DNA from: an uncultured Ignavibacteria bacterium
GTDB taxonomy: Bacteria; Bacteroidota; Ignavibacteria; Tepidaquicellales; Tepidaquicellaceae
DNA: 64,000 bases
Direction: 5' to 3'
Assembly (NCBI GenBank): GCA_937974175.1
Contig: CALJIG010000026.1
Span: 1-64,000 of the forward strand
How positions within the stretch are numbered: the first letter of the stretch is position 1; every line of letters starts with the position of its first letter. Under the pieces are notes generated by a model. The model worked only from the letters and a program-made list of their open reading frames with translations. It was not told the DNA's origin and did not search any database. Made by a program: the position numbers and the translations under genes. This document shows, piece after piece, positions 43,766-51,358 of this stretch.

Positions 43766-45628
43766 ATGAAATATTTCACTTTTTTACTGCTAGTCTTTAC
43801 TACATTTTTTTCTAATTTTTTGTATGCCGACCCGCCGCCTGTTAGCATGTACAGAGGTAATTCAGAGCTTACCGGCGTGCTGGAAGGACAATCTTCCGTA
43901 AATAAACTCAACGGTGTAAAATTTATTTTTGAAACAAAGGGAGCAATCCGAAGTAATCCTGCAATTGCAAACGGCATCATTTACTTCGGAAGCACAGACG
44001 GATATTTTTACGCTATAGATGCTAAAAACGGTGAAGAAAAATGGAAATTCAAAACAAATGGAGCTGTAAGCTCCTCCCCTTCTATCGGAAATAACACAGT
44101 TTGGTTTTCAAGCAGAGATGGATATTTGTATTCTGTCGATGCATTAACAGGAAAAGAACTATGGAAAATTGAGCTTGGACAGGATTTAAATAATCATAAC
44201 CTATGGGATTTCTATCTTTCATCTCCAAATATTGTTGATGAAGTTTTATACATCGGAAGCGCTGACGGAAATTTATATGCAATTGATATAACATCTAAAA
44301 ATGTAAAATGGAAGTACAATTGCGGAGCGAAGATAAGAACTACTCCTGCTATTTCCGGTGATGCAGTTTATTTTGGTGCAATAAACGGAAATTTTTATGC
44401 AATCAATAAAGATAACGGAAATGAAAAATGGAAGTTCGCAACTGAGGGAGCATCAATAAAATTTGAAGAAGCAGGGACGGACAGAAGCGGTATTTATTGT
44501 TCCCCTTCAGTTTCTTCACAGTACGGAGTTGTAACTTTCGGCGCGCGCGATGGTATTTTATACGCTGTGAATGTAAGTGACGGTACACTGAAATGGAAAA
44601 TTAACCATGAAGGTCCGTGGGTACTTTCTACAGCAATTAAGGGAGAGAATGTTTTTGCAGGAAGCGGAAGCGATGCTCTTGTTCAATGCCTTGATATTAA
44701 CACAGGAGTTGAGAAATGGAAATTCCAGGCCACTAATATGGTATTCTCCTCTATATCACTTATTGAAGATGCGCTTTACTTCAATGACCTTATAGGAAAT
44801 GTATATGCAGTTGATAACACAAGCGGAGAGCAGATATGGTGCTTTCCTCTGGGAAGCAGAGCGATGTCAACACCTGTTGTTTCGGATGGAATAGTATATT
44901 GCAGCAGTGATGACGGAAATCTATATGCCCTTGAAGGCAAGCCATCTGACGGAACTAAAAAATCTACTGCAAGAAAGATTGTTTATTGGGAAGGAAATAA
45001 AACCGATATGGCGTTTAGTAATTTTCCACTGAGTACAGGTATGTTCATAAGAGATTACTTTACTTCTTCAGGATATGAACTTATGGATGCAAAAAAACTT
45101 GAAGATTTTATCAAGGAGCAGATTAGTTTTAAAACACCAAGCGTAATTGTATTTGCAGATAACAAAGTTCCCACTACTATTGCAAATGAAAAGAATGAAA
45201 ACGCGCTAATAAGAAAATACCTGAATGCGAACGGCAAAGTAGTTTTTTTTGCACCTAATCCGTTGATGTATGTACGCAACGATACAGTACCGGGCGGGCT
45301 TACGGCAATTGATTATTCAATACCTGAAAAAGTTTTTGGAATGAAATTTATTCCGGGACGATTTGTAAATAGTTTCTCCCCTTCTTTCCCGACTGAAGAA
45401 GGACGGCAATTGGGACTCAGAAATTTCTGGACAAGTTATTACGCCACAGACCCCGGCGAAGTTACTACAGTACTTGCCAAGGATGAATTCGGCATGGCAG
45501 CTAGCTGGATAAAAAATTACGGCGGACCTGAAGGAACAGGTCTAGTTCAGCTTACGCTTGCCAAGTTGATTAGCCAGATTGACTTAGCCCCGTTCAAATC
45601 AGTAATCGAATACGGCATAGACTGGTAA
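43766..45628 (+). CDS. Exported PQQ-type propeller protein with an extra C-terminal domain
   Basis: 620 residues: signal peptide (to LYAD), then an eight-bladed PQQ-like propeller (about 30-395) with repeats such as IYFGSTDGYFYAIDAKNG and GEEKWKFKT. The family includes BamB and quinoprotein dehydrogenases; no active-site residues for PQQ are evident, so a structural or binding role is more likely. Residues about 400-620 form a second alpha/beta domain (IVYWEGNKTDMAF, PSVIVFADNKVP, GKVVFFAPNPLMY) that resembles ThuA/glutamine-amidotransferase-like folds. This fusion is unusual. No T9SS tail is present, so it should stay in the periplasm. Confidence 0.8.
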   Translation: MKYFTFLLLVFTTFFSNFLYADPPPVSMYRGNSELTGVLEGQSSVNKLNGVKFIFETKGAIRSNPAIANGIIYFGSTDGYFYAIDAKNGEEKWKFKTNGAVSSSPSIGNNTVWFSSRDGYLYSVDALTGKELWKIELGQDLNNHNLWDFYLSSPNIVDEVLYIGSADGNLYAIDITSKNVKWKYNCGAKIRTTPAISGDAVYFGAINGNFYAINKDNGNEKWKFATEGASIKFEEAGTDRSGIYCSPSVSSQYGVVTFGARDGILYAVNVSDGTLKWKINHEGPWVLSTAIKGENVFAGSGSDALVQCLDINTGVEKWKFQATNMVFSSISLIEDALYFNDLIGNVYAVDNTSGEQIWCFPLGSRAMSTPVVSDGIVYCSSDDGNLYALEGKPSDGTKKSTARKIVYWEGNKTDMAFSNFPLSTGMFIRDYFTSSGYELMDAKKLEDFIKEQISFKTPSVIVFADNKVPTTIANEKNENALIRKYLNANGKVVFFAPNPLMYVRNDTVPGGLTAIDYSIPEKVFGMKFIPGRFVNSFSPSFPTEEGRQLGLRNFWTSYYATDPGEVTTVLAKDEFGMAASWIKNYGGPEGTGLVQLTLAKLISQIDLAPFKSVIEYGIDW

Positions 45629-45654
45629 AATAAATTTATTTATAAATATTCAGC

Positions 45655-45691
45655 AGCCTCTTTCATACTAAAAAAGAAGGGGGCTTTTTTT
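45655..45691 (+). terminator. Intrinsic terminator
   Basis: AGCCTCTTTC pairs with GAAGGGGGCT through two G-U pairs, followed by a seven-T tract. Confidence 0.8.
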
Positions 45692-45792
45692 ACTTCCCCT
45701 ATTCTTGAAACCTTCTTTTGGCTGCGAAAGTCTAAACCACCATCAAGGGCGCATTTGGATAATCTGCCCGCTAATTATCAATAATTATTTAT

Positions 45793-46743
45793 ATGAAATC
45801 TTTTTTTTCATCTCTACTGCTTTTAGTTGTACTTTTAATAATCCCCTCATTATTAAAAGCACAAATACCAAAACATTTAACTCCTGAACCGGATAAGACT
45901 CCGTTTATTTTTAATGACGTTTCGAATTTTATAAAAGCATATGAAATACTTGCGGAAAATCATGACACAGCCGATGTTCTTCAGAAACATTATTTTGATA
46001 AAGGAAGTCCCGGTCTGAAAGCGTATGCAAAAAGATACGCACTTACGCCAGAAGTTTTGATAGTGGCAATAAGAAAAAATCCTGAGGTGTACAGATCCGT
46101 GAATCAACTTCCCGAGCTAATCAAAGGTGAGCTTGACGGCTATCTGACAGCATTCGGAAAACTTAAAGAATATATTTCCGGCGCATTATTTCCTCCGGTT
46201 TATTTTCTGGTAGCGGATTTATCCGGGATCGGTACTGTATCCGAAGAAGGATTACAAATTTCTGTTGAAAAATGGAAACCCAACAATGTGCTAAAGCACA
46301 CTGCATTGGTAACTCACGAAATGACTCATTATCAACAGGCAATGCTAACGGGACCTGAGAATTATGTTGCAATTTACGGTAAAGAGAAATCTTTACTTGC
46401 ACTCACTATCAGGGAAGGCGTTGCAGAATTTTTTGCTGAGTTAATTACCGGAGCATACACACAGGAAAACGCCCGAAAATATGTTGAGGAAAATGAAGCT
46501 GACTTGTGGAGTAAATTTCAATTGGAAATGTCAAACAAAGAAACCGGAGAATGGATGTGGGTAAAGCCAAATGACAGTGCAATTCCGGAAGATGCCGGAT
46601 ATGTGTTCGGCGCAATGATTGTAAAATCGTATTATGATAATTCGGAGAACAAAAAATCAGCAATAAAAGAGATACTTTCCGTAACTGACTATCCTCTTTT
46701 TCTTGAAAAAAGCAAATATGCTTCTAAATTTATAAAGAAATAG
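45793..46743 (+). CDS. Exported zinc metallopeptidase-like protein
   Basis: 316 residues with a signal peptide (to LKAQ). A zinc motif HEMTH occupies 175-179 in ALVTHEMTHYQQAM, and glutamates in REGVAEFFAELI (Glu208, Glu212) are placed like the third ligand of gluzincins. This is the layout of DUF2268-type predicted zinc proteases. The protein is probably periplasmic or secreted. Substrate and family cannot be fixed further. Confidence 0.7.
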   Translation: MKSFFSSLLLLVVLLIIPSLLKAQIPKHLTPEPDKTPFIFNDVSNFIKAYEILAENHDTADVLQKHYFDKGSPGLKAYAKRYALTPEVLIVAIRKNPEVYRSVNQLPELIKGELDGYLTAFGKLKEYISGALFPPVYFLVADLSGIGTVSEEGLQISVEKWKPNNVLKHTALVTHEMTHYQQAMLTGPENYVAIYGKEKSLLALTIREGVAEFFAELITGAYTQENARKYVEENEADLWSKFQLEMSNKETGEWMWVKPNDSAIPEDAGYVFGAMIVKSYYDNSENKKSAIKEILSVTDYPLFLEKSKYASKFIKK

Positions 46744-46757
46744 CCTCCAAAAAAATT

Positions 46758-46806
46758 AAAAACCCTCCTTTGGAATAGTAACTGAAAATATCAGGAAAGG
46801 AGGGTT
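46758..46806. terminator. Inverted repeat after the metallopeptidase gene
   Basis: AACCCTCCTTT and AAAGGAGGGTT are perfect inverse arms around a 22-base loop. There is no T-tract on the plus strand, so this is either a weak terminator or a leftover of a palindromic repeat. Confidence 0.45.
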
Positions 46807-46992
46807 ATAATAATCTCAATACTTCCAAATTAGTATTAAATTTTAATTCAAATAATACGTCTAATTAAAGTAGGCTATTTTGCAGAACAAGCTGAAAATA
46901 TGCTCAATACGTAATAGATGTCTACAAAATGCGACAAAATTAGTAATTAATGCTATTGACAATAAATATTAATATTATTATTTTTCTCTAAG

Positions 46993-47382
46993 ATGATTAA
47001 AAGGATTTCCATATTATTCATTGCAATGTTTTTTATTTTTAGCGCTTTAGGGGTAGCTAATACTAAAACACATTCAAAATTCTCAAACGGTAAGGGTTCC
47101 GGTGCAGGTTCGTATTCAGACGATTACAGACTGTATCAGAACTACCCAAATCCTTTCAATCCATCTACAATAATCGGTTTTAAGTTGAATACCAGCGGAT
47201 ATGTTTCCTTAAAAGTATATAACTTAGTAGGCAACGTAGTAGCAACTTTAATCGGAGAGTATAAACAACAAGGAAATTATGAAGTGGAATTTGACGCTTC
47301 TAACCTTACGGCAGGTGTTTATCTCTACAAATTACAAATCAATGATTTTAGTTCGGTAAAGCGCATGACGCTTATCAAATAA
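46993..47382 (+). CDS. Miniature T9SS protein: signal peptide plus sorting domain
   Basis: 129 residues. Residues 1-22 are a signal peptide, about 23-45 a serine/glycine-rich linker (NGKGSGAGSYSDDY), and about 46-129 a complete T9SS sorting domain (YQNYPNPFNPSTIIGFK to KRMTLIK). There is no room for a cargo domain. A TTGACA sequence 37 bases upstream may be a -35 box. It could be a decayed gene, a surface peptide, or a competitor/regulator of the T9SS attachment step. The intact frame and signal peptide argue that it is expressed. Confidence 0.75.
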   Translation: MIKRISILFIAMFFIFSALGVANTKTHSKFSNGKGSGAGSYSDDYRLYQNYPNPFNPSTIIGFKLNTSGYVSLKVYNLVGNVVATLIGEYKQQGNYEVEFDASNLTAGVYLYKLQINDFSSVKRMTLIK

Positions 47383-47432
47383 AAAATCCGGTTTAGTAAT
47401 TTATCCTCATTCTAAAAAACAAAAACGACATA

Positions 47433-48344
47433 ATGATCACAAAACTTACTTATGCCCTTGCAGCATTTCTATGCTTTTTTTATTCTACCTCAGCATTCTC
47501 TCAACCAATTGAATACGATACATTCGATAAAAAAGCTCTTCCAAACTGGACCTGGGGCGGTCTTGACATGAAGTATTCTCATGAAACCGATAACGTTGAA
47601 AACGGTTTCGCTGAACTCATCAATAACGAAAATCTTAAACCAAATGCCTACATTGGAAAAATTACCAAGTACTCACCTATCCTGTTAGTTTCCGGTAATT
47701 TTTTAAATGTAATGCTTAAAGGTGTAAAGAACGATGTTACTGTAAAAATTCAGGTTTTATACGATGTTGATAACAACGCTCAGTACAATGCAGATCAGGA
47801 TATAATGCTTGAATCAAAACCATTCACACTTAATTTCGACGGCTGGAAAGAAGTTAAAATTAAGCTTGATGAAGAAAACTTTAAGCTCATCTCTAACTAC
47901 AAAGATGACTTCACTGTAACTGAAGAAGACGCTTTAGGAATTCAATTAGAATTTGAAGCAGGAGCAAATTATAAAGAAGGAAAATTTGAATCAGGTATTG
48001 CTTTAGTTTCTCAAATCCCAAGCAAAGATAATCTTTCTTCAATGCCAAAGTATGAAAAACAAGATACGAATAAAGAGAAGGAGTCTTACTTCAAAGCAAA
48101 GAATTATCCGAATCCGTTCAATCCTACAACAACAATTTCATTCACACTTACAGATGCAACAAGCGTAGAGCTTACAGTCTATGACAGACTAGGAAGAGAT
48201 GTTGTGCAGCTTCTTAACTCAAGTTTAAGCGCAGGAACGCATACTGTTGAATTTAATGCTTCTCAGTATCCAAGCGGAATTTACTTCTACAGAATTAAAA
48301 CTCCTGAAAGAACAGAAGTAAGAAAGATGATATTATCTAAGTAA
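47433..48344 (+). CDS. T9SS-exported protein with jelly-roll-like domain
   Basis: 303 residues: signal peptide (to AFSQ), a beta-sandwich domain (about 25-195; WTWGGLDMKYSHE, VTVKIQVLYDVDNN) that resembles carbohydrate-binding modules, then a T9SS sorting domain (AKNYPNPFNPTTTISF to RKMILSK). It lies 50 bases after the miniature T9SS gene on the same strand, so the two may be co-transcribed. Ligand unknown. Confidence 0.78.
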   Translation: MITKLTYALAAFLCFFYSTSAFSQPIEYDTFDKKALPNWTWGGLDMKYSHETDNVENGFAELINNENLKPNAYIGKITKYSPILLVSGNFLNVMLKGVKNDVTVKIQVLYDVDNNAQYNADQDIMLESKPFTLNFDGWKEVKIKLDEENFKLISNYKDDFTVTEEDALGIQLEFEAGANYKEGKFESGIALVSQIPSKDNLSSMPKYEKQDTNKEKESYFKAKNYPNPFNPTTTISFTLTDATSVELTVYDRLGRDVVQLLNSSLSAGTHTVEFNASQYPSGIYFYRIKTPERTEVRKMILSK

Positions 48345-48385
48345 TACTTTCTAAATAAAAAGTTTCTTTGTGTAAAAAACGAGAA

Positions 48386-48420
48386 AGCCCGTTATGAGAT
48401 ATTCGTAACGGGCTTTTTTG
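48386..48420 (+). terminator. Intrinsic terminator of the T9SS pair
   Basis: AGCCCGTTATGAGATATTCGTAACGGGCT minus its loop gives a strong stem (AGCCCGTTA / TAACGGGCT) followed by TTTTTT. Confidence 0.9.
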
Positions 48421-48433
48421 TATTGTCACATAT

Positions 48434-48474
48434 AAAAAAAGCTCATTCCATTTTCACAGAATGAGCTTTTTATT
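48434..48474. terminator. Terminator for the catalase unit
   Basis: AAAAAGCTCATTC and GAATGAGCTTTTT arms; on the minus strand the stem is followed by seven T. It closes the katA/56-residue unit. An almost identical hairpin lies at 51282-51322. Confidence 0.85.
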
Positions 48475-48495
48475 ATTTATTTGGTACCTCGTTAC

Positions 48496-48666
48496 TTATT
48501 TATCCAGCTTATCACTAACTTTGTTAATCTGTTCCTGTAAATCCATCAGTTTTTCATATAGCACTACATCATTTAAATTGGTTTCATAAAATCTCGGCTC
48601 TGAATCCATCTGAAGTTTGCCCAGCTTCTCATTGAATTCCTTTTTTGCCTTTGAAAGATTTTCCAT
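48496..48666 (-). CDS. Small 56-residue coiled-coil protein downstream of catalase
   Basis: An ATG at 48666 opens 56 codons to a TAA: it begins MENLSKAKKEFNEKLGKL and ends LMDLQEQINKVSDKLDK. The spacing of leucine and isoleucine in the last 20 residues suggests an amphipathic helix or coiled coil. It starts 32 bases after the catalase stop and ends before a strong terminator, so it is probably in the same transcript. No family recognised. Codon use and the precise fit between stop and terminator support a real gene. Confidence 0.6.
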   Translation of the reverse strand: MENLSKAKKEFNEKLGKLQMDSEPRFYETNLNDVVLYEKLMDLQEQINKVSDKLDK

Positions 48667-48698
48667 TGTTATATTTTTTATTTTCTAAAAAATGATTT

Positions 48699-50204
48699 TT
48701 ATACTTCCAGCGGTGGAACCATTGCCTTAGCATCTACAGGAAATTTCAATCCTTCCGCAATTCGCATTCCAAGCCCGGCATCTGCTCTGAAGAAATGGCA
48801 TAACTGCCTGCTGATAATCATATCTTTCTTCTCCCCTGTTATTCCGCTCATCGCACCTACAATATTATTAACAAGATTTTCTCTGTCTGTATCATTCATA
48901 GCCTTAGAGTACAATAATCCCGGCTGAGTATAATGGTCATCATCATTTCCTGCGCCCTTTTCATTGCGGTCATACCAGTAAGCAACATCTGAATCCAGCT
49001 CCATTGCCGGCTCTTTATAACTTTCATCTGCAACAATATCATCAAAGCTGTTTGGCGCATAGTTCGGACTGTCTCCGCCGTTTTCTGTTGTTGTCATCAA
49101 TCCGTCTCTCTGGTAGTTTGCAACCATAAACGGACATTTATTAACCGGTATATGCTCATAGTTCACTCCTAAACGGTATCTGTGGGCATCAGGATAAGAT
49201 AATATCCGTCCCTGAAGCATTTTATCAGGTGAATAGCCGATTCCATCTACAACGTGCGCAGGAGCGAATGCTGCCTGTTCTACATCGCGGAAATAATTTT
49301 TTGGAATTTCGTTCAATTCCATTTCACCAACATCCATCATAGGGAAATCTGCATGCGGCCATACTTTTGTTAAATCAAACGGATTCCATCTGAAACCCTT
49401 TGCCTCTTCATTTGTCATCACTTGTATTTTCAAAGTCCACTTCGGGAAATCTTTATTTTCAATTGCCTCGACTAAATCACGCTGTGCATGGTCAGCATCC
49501 TGTCCTTTCATTTCAACTGCTTCATCATTTGTGAAATTCTTTATCCCCTGCTTGGTTATAAAATGAAATTTAACCCATACTCTTTCATTATCTTTGTTAA
49601 TTAATGAAAAGGTATGGCTTCCGAAGCCGTGCATATTTCTGAATGAATAAGGTGTTCCTCTGTCGCTCATAAGAATCATTACCTGGTGAAGGCTTTCCGG
49701 ATTCAAGCTCCAGAAATCCCACATCATTGTCGGACTTTTACAGTTAGATTTCGGATCGCGTTTCTGTGTATGAATAAAATGAGAAAATTTCTTAGCATCT
49801 TTTATAAAAAATACCGGAGTATTATTGCCGACTAAATCCCAGTTCCCGTCTTCAGTATAAAATTTTAATGCAAATCCTCTTGGGTCTCTCTCTGTATCTG
49901 CGCTTCCCTTCTCGCCGCCAACAGTGCTGAACCGGGCAAACATCTTTGTCTGCTTCCCTATTTTAGAAAATATTTTAGCCTTTGTGTACTTTGTTATATC
50001 GTGTGTAACTGTGAATGTACCGAATGCACCTGCCCCTTTTGCATGAACAACTCTCTCCGGAATTCTCTCACGGTTAAAGTGAGCCATATCTTCATGCAAA
50101 AAATAGTCCTGCAGAAGTATAGGTCCGCGGCTGCCTGCCGTCATTGAGTTTTCGTATTCGAAGAAGGGCCGCCCGCTGGCTGTTGTTAATTTTTTCTTTT
50201 CCAT
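48699..50204 (-). CDS. katA: Monofunctional heme catalase
   Basis: 501 residues, small-subunit clade. Distal histidine His54 is in RVVHAKGAGAFGTF, the essential asparagine in WDLVGNNTPVFFIKD, and the proximal heme tyrosine in RILSYPDAHRYRLG. It converts hydrogen peroxide to water and oxygen. It is divergent from oxyR with overlapping promoters at 50250-50289, the classical arrangement for peroxide induction, and is followed by a 56-residue gene. The symbol is by family; other catalase names are possible. Confidence 0.95.
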   Translation of the reverse strand: MEKKKLTTASGRPFFEYENSMTAGSRGPILLQDYFLHEDMAHFNRERIPERVVHAKGAGAFGTFTVTHDITKYTKAKIFSKIGKQTKMFARFSTVGGEKGSADTERDPRGFALKFYTEDGNWDLVGNNTPVFFIKDAKKFSHFIHTQKRDPKSNCKSPTMMWDFWSLNPESLHQVMILMSDRGTPYSFRNMHGFGSHTFSLINKDNERVWVKFHFITKQGIKNFTNDEAVEMKGQDADHAQRDLVEAIENKDFPKWTLKIQVMTNEEAKGFRWNPFDLTKVWPHADFPMMDVGEMELNEIPKNYFRDVEQAAFAPAHVVDGIGYSPDKMLQGRILSYPDAHRYRLGVNYEHIPVNKCPFMVANYQRDGLMTTTENGGDSPNYAPNSFDDIVADESYKEPAMELDSDVAYWYDRNEKGAGNDDDHYTQPGLLYSKAMNDTDRENLVNNIVGAMSGITGEKKDMIISRQLCHFFRADAGLGMRIAEGLKFPVDAKAMVPPLEV

Positions 50205-50249
50205 AATTACAGATAAAATTCTTTAAGTGAATAAATTTTTAGTTACACA

Positions 50250-50289
50250 AAATTACTTACTTGATACTTATCAATCAAACTGATATAAT
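50250..50289. promoter_or_regulatory. Overlapping divergent promoters of katA and oxyR with a shared palindrome
   Basis: Plus strand (oxyR): TTGATA (50261-50266), 17 bases, TATAAT (50284-50289). Minus strand (katA): TTGATT (50273-50278 as AATCAA), 17 bases, TAATTTTG (-10 at 50250-50255), an exact TAnnTTTG match. The palindrome TTGATACTTATCAA (50261-50274) covers the oxyR -35 and the katA spacer, the position expected for an OxyR site that represses oxyR and activates katA. The palindrome's assignment to OxyR is inference. Confidence 0.65.
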
Positions 50290-50334
50290 TTATGAAGACA
50301 TAGATAAAATCTAATACTTTAAAAAGACATAATT

Positions 50335-51270
50335 ATGACACTACAACAGCTTGAATACATTATTGCAGTCGATAATTACAGGCATTTTCTGAGGGCAGCG
50401 GAGAAATGCTTCGTTACACAGGCAACTTTAAGCATGATGATTCAAAAGCTCGAAGAAGAGCTCGGAGTGAAAATATTTGACCGCAGCAAGCAGCCGGTAA
50501 AACCGACAGTTGTAGGAATAAAGATAATTGCACAGGCTCGCAGAATTATTTCTGAATCTGAAAGGATAGAGGAAATCATCAAAGAAGAAAAAGGAGAAGT
50601 AAGCGGAGTATTAAAAATCGGAATTATCCCTACACTTGCGCCATATCTTGTTCCGCTTTTTTTAAGAGAGTTTACAATTGCCTATCCGTTGATAAAGCTT
50701 GTTATAAATGAGCACACCACTTCAGGTATTATTCAGGGATTAAAAAACGGGCAGCTTGATGCCGGAATTCTTGCAACTCCTTTGAATGATGTTTCATTAA
50801 AAGAAAAAATACTATTCTATGAAAAATATTACCTATACGTCAACGATAATGAGAAAGGGTTTAATAAACAATATGTACTTCCCTCTGATATTGATATAGA
50901 CAGACTATGGCTTTTGGAAGAAGGACATTGTATGCGTTCGCAGATATTAAATTTATGCGAACTTAAGAAACGTCATCAGGTAGATGAAAAACTTCACTAC
51001 GAAGCAGGAAGCATTGAAACGTTAAAAAATCTGGTAGAAAAGAATTTCGGCATTACAATTATTCCCGAGCTTGCCACTTTCAATCTCAGCAAGCCTCAAA
51101 AAAAACGTATCCGTTACTTCAAAGCACCCACACCAGTGCGGGAAATAAGCACAGTCATTCACAGAGAATACGTGAAAGATAAATTGATAGAAGCACTGAA
51201 CGAAGTGATTTTGTCAGTAATTCCGGATGAACTAAAAAGCAGTAAGAAAGTGAATATACTTGAGATATAA
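50335..51270 (+). CDS. oxyR: Peroxide-sensing LysR-type regulator OxyR
   Basis: 311 residues: an N-terminal winged helix (MTLQQLEYIIAVDNYRHFL ... FVTQATLSMMIQKLE) and a LysR substrate domain. The redox pair is present: EEGHCMRSQILNLCEL places cysteines at 199 and 208, which form a disulfide on oxidation by peroxide. It is divergent from the catalase gene. All of this agrees with OxyR proper, as opposed to a general LysR regulator. Confidence 0.95.
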   Translation: MTLQQLEYIIAVDNYRHFLRAAEKCFVTQATLSMMIQKLEEELGVKIFDRSKQPVKPTVVGIKIIAQARRIISESERIEEIIKEEKGEVSGVLKIGIIPTLAPYLVPLFLREFTIAYPLIKLVINEHTTSGIIQGLKNGQLDAGILATPLNDVSLKEKILFYEKYYLYVNDNEKGFNKQYVLPSDIDIDRLWLLEEGHCMRSQILNLCELKKRHQVDEKLHYEAGSIETLKNLVEKNFGITIIPELATFNLSKPQKKRIRYFKAPTPVREISTVIHREYVKDKLIEALNEVILSVIPDELKSSKKVNILEI

Positions 51271-51281
51271 TTTTCATTTAT

Positions 51282-51322
51282 AAAAAAAGCTCATCCCGGT
51301 TTCCCAAGATGAGCTTTTATTT
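51282..51322. terminator. Bidirectional terminator between oxyR and the 1016-residue T9SS gene
   Basis: AAAAAGCTCATC and GATGAGCTTTT arms with A- and T-tracts; nearly the same sequence as 48434-48474. Confidence 0.85.
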
Positions 51323-51323
51323 T

Positions 51324-51358
51324 ACTTATTACTTTCTACTTGTTACATATTACTTAAC
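51324..51358 (+). repeat. Heptamer short tandem repeat, ACTTATT family, over a stop codon
   Basis: Units ACTTATT, ACTTTCT, ACTTGTT, ACATATT, ACTTAAC. The last two units cover the stop codon (51350-51352) and final codons of the minus-strand T9SS gene. Confidence 0.7.

Noticed and set aside
43522..43980. 152-residue minus-strand frame over the HtrA terminator
   Set aside because: It crosses the intrinsic terminator and lies antisense to two strong genes.
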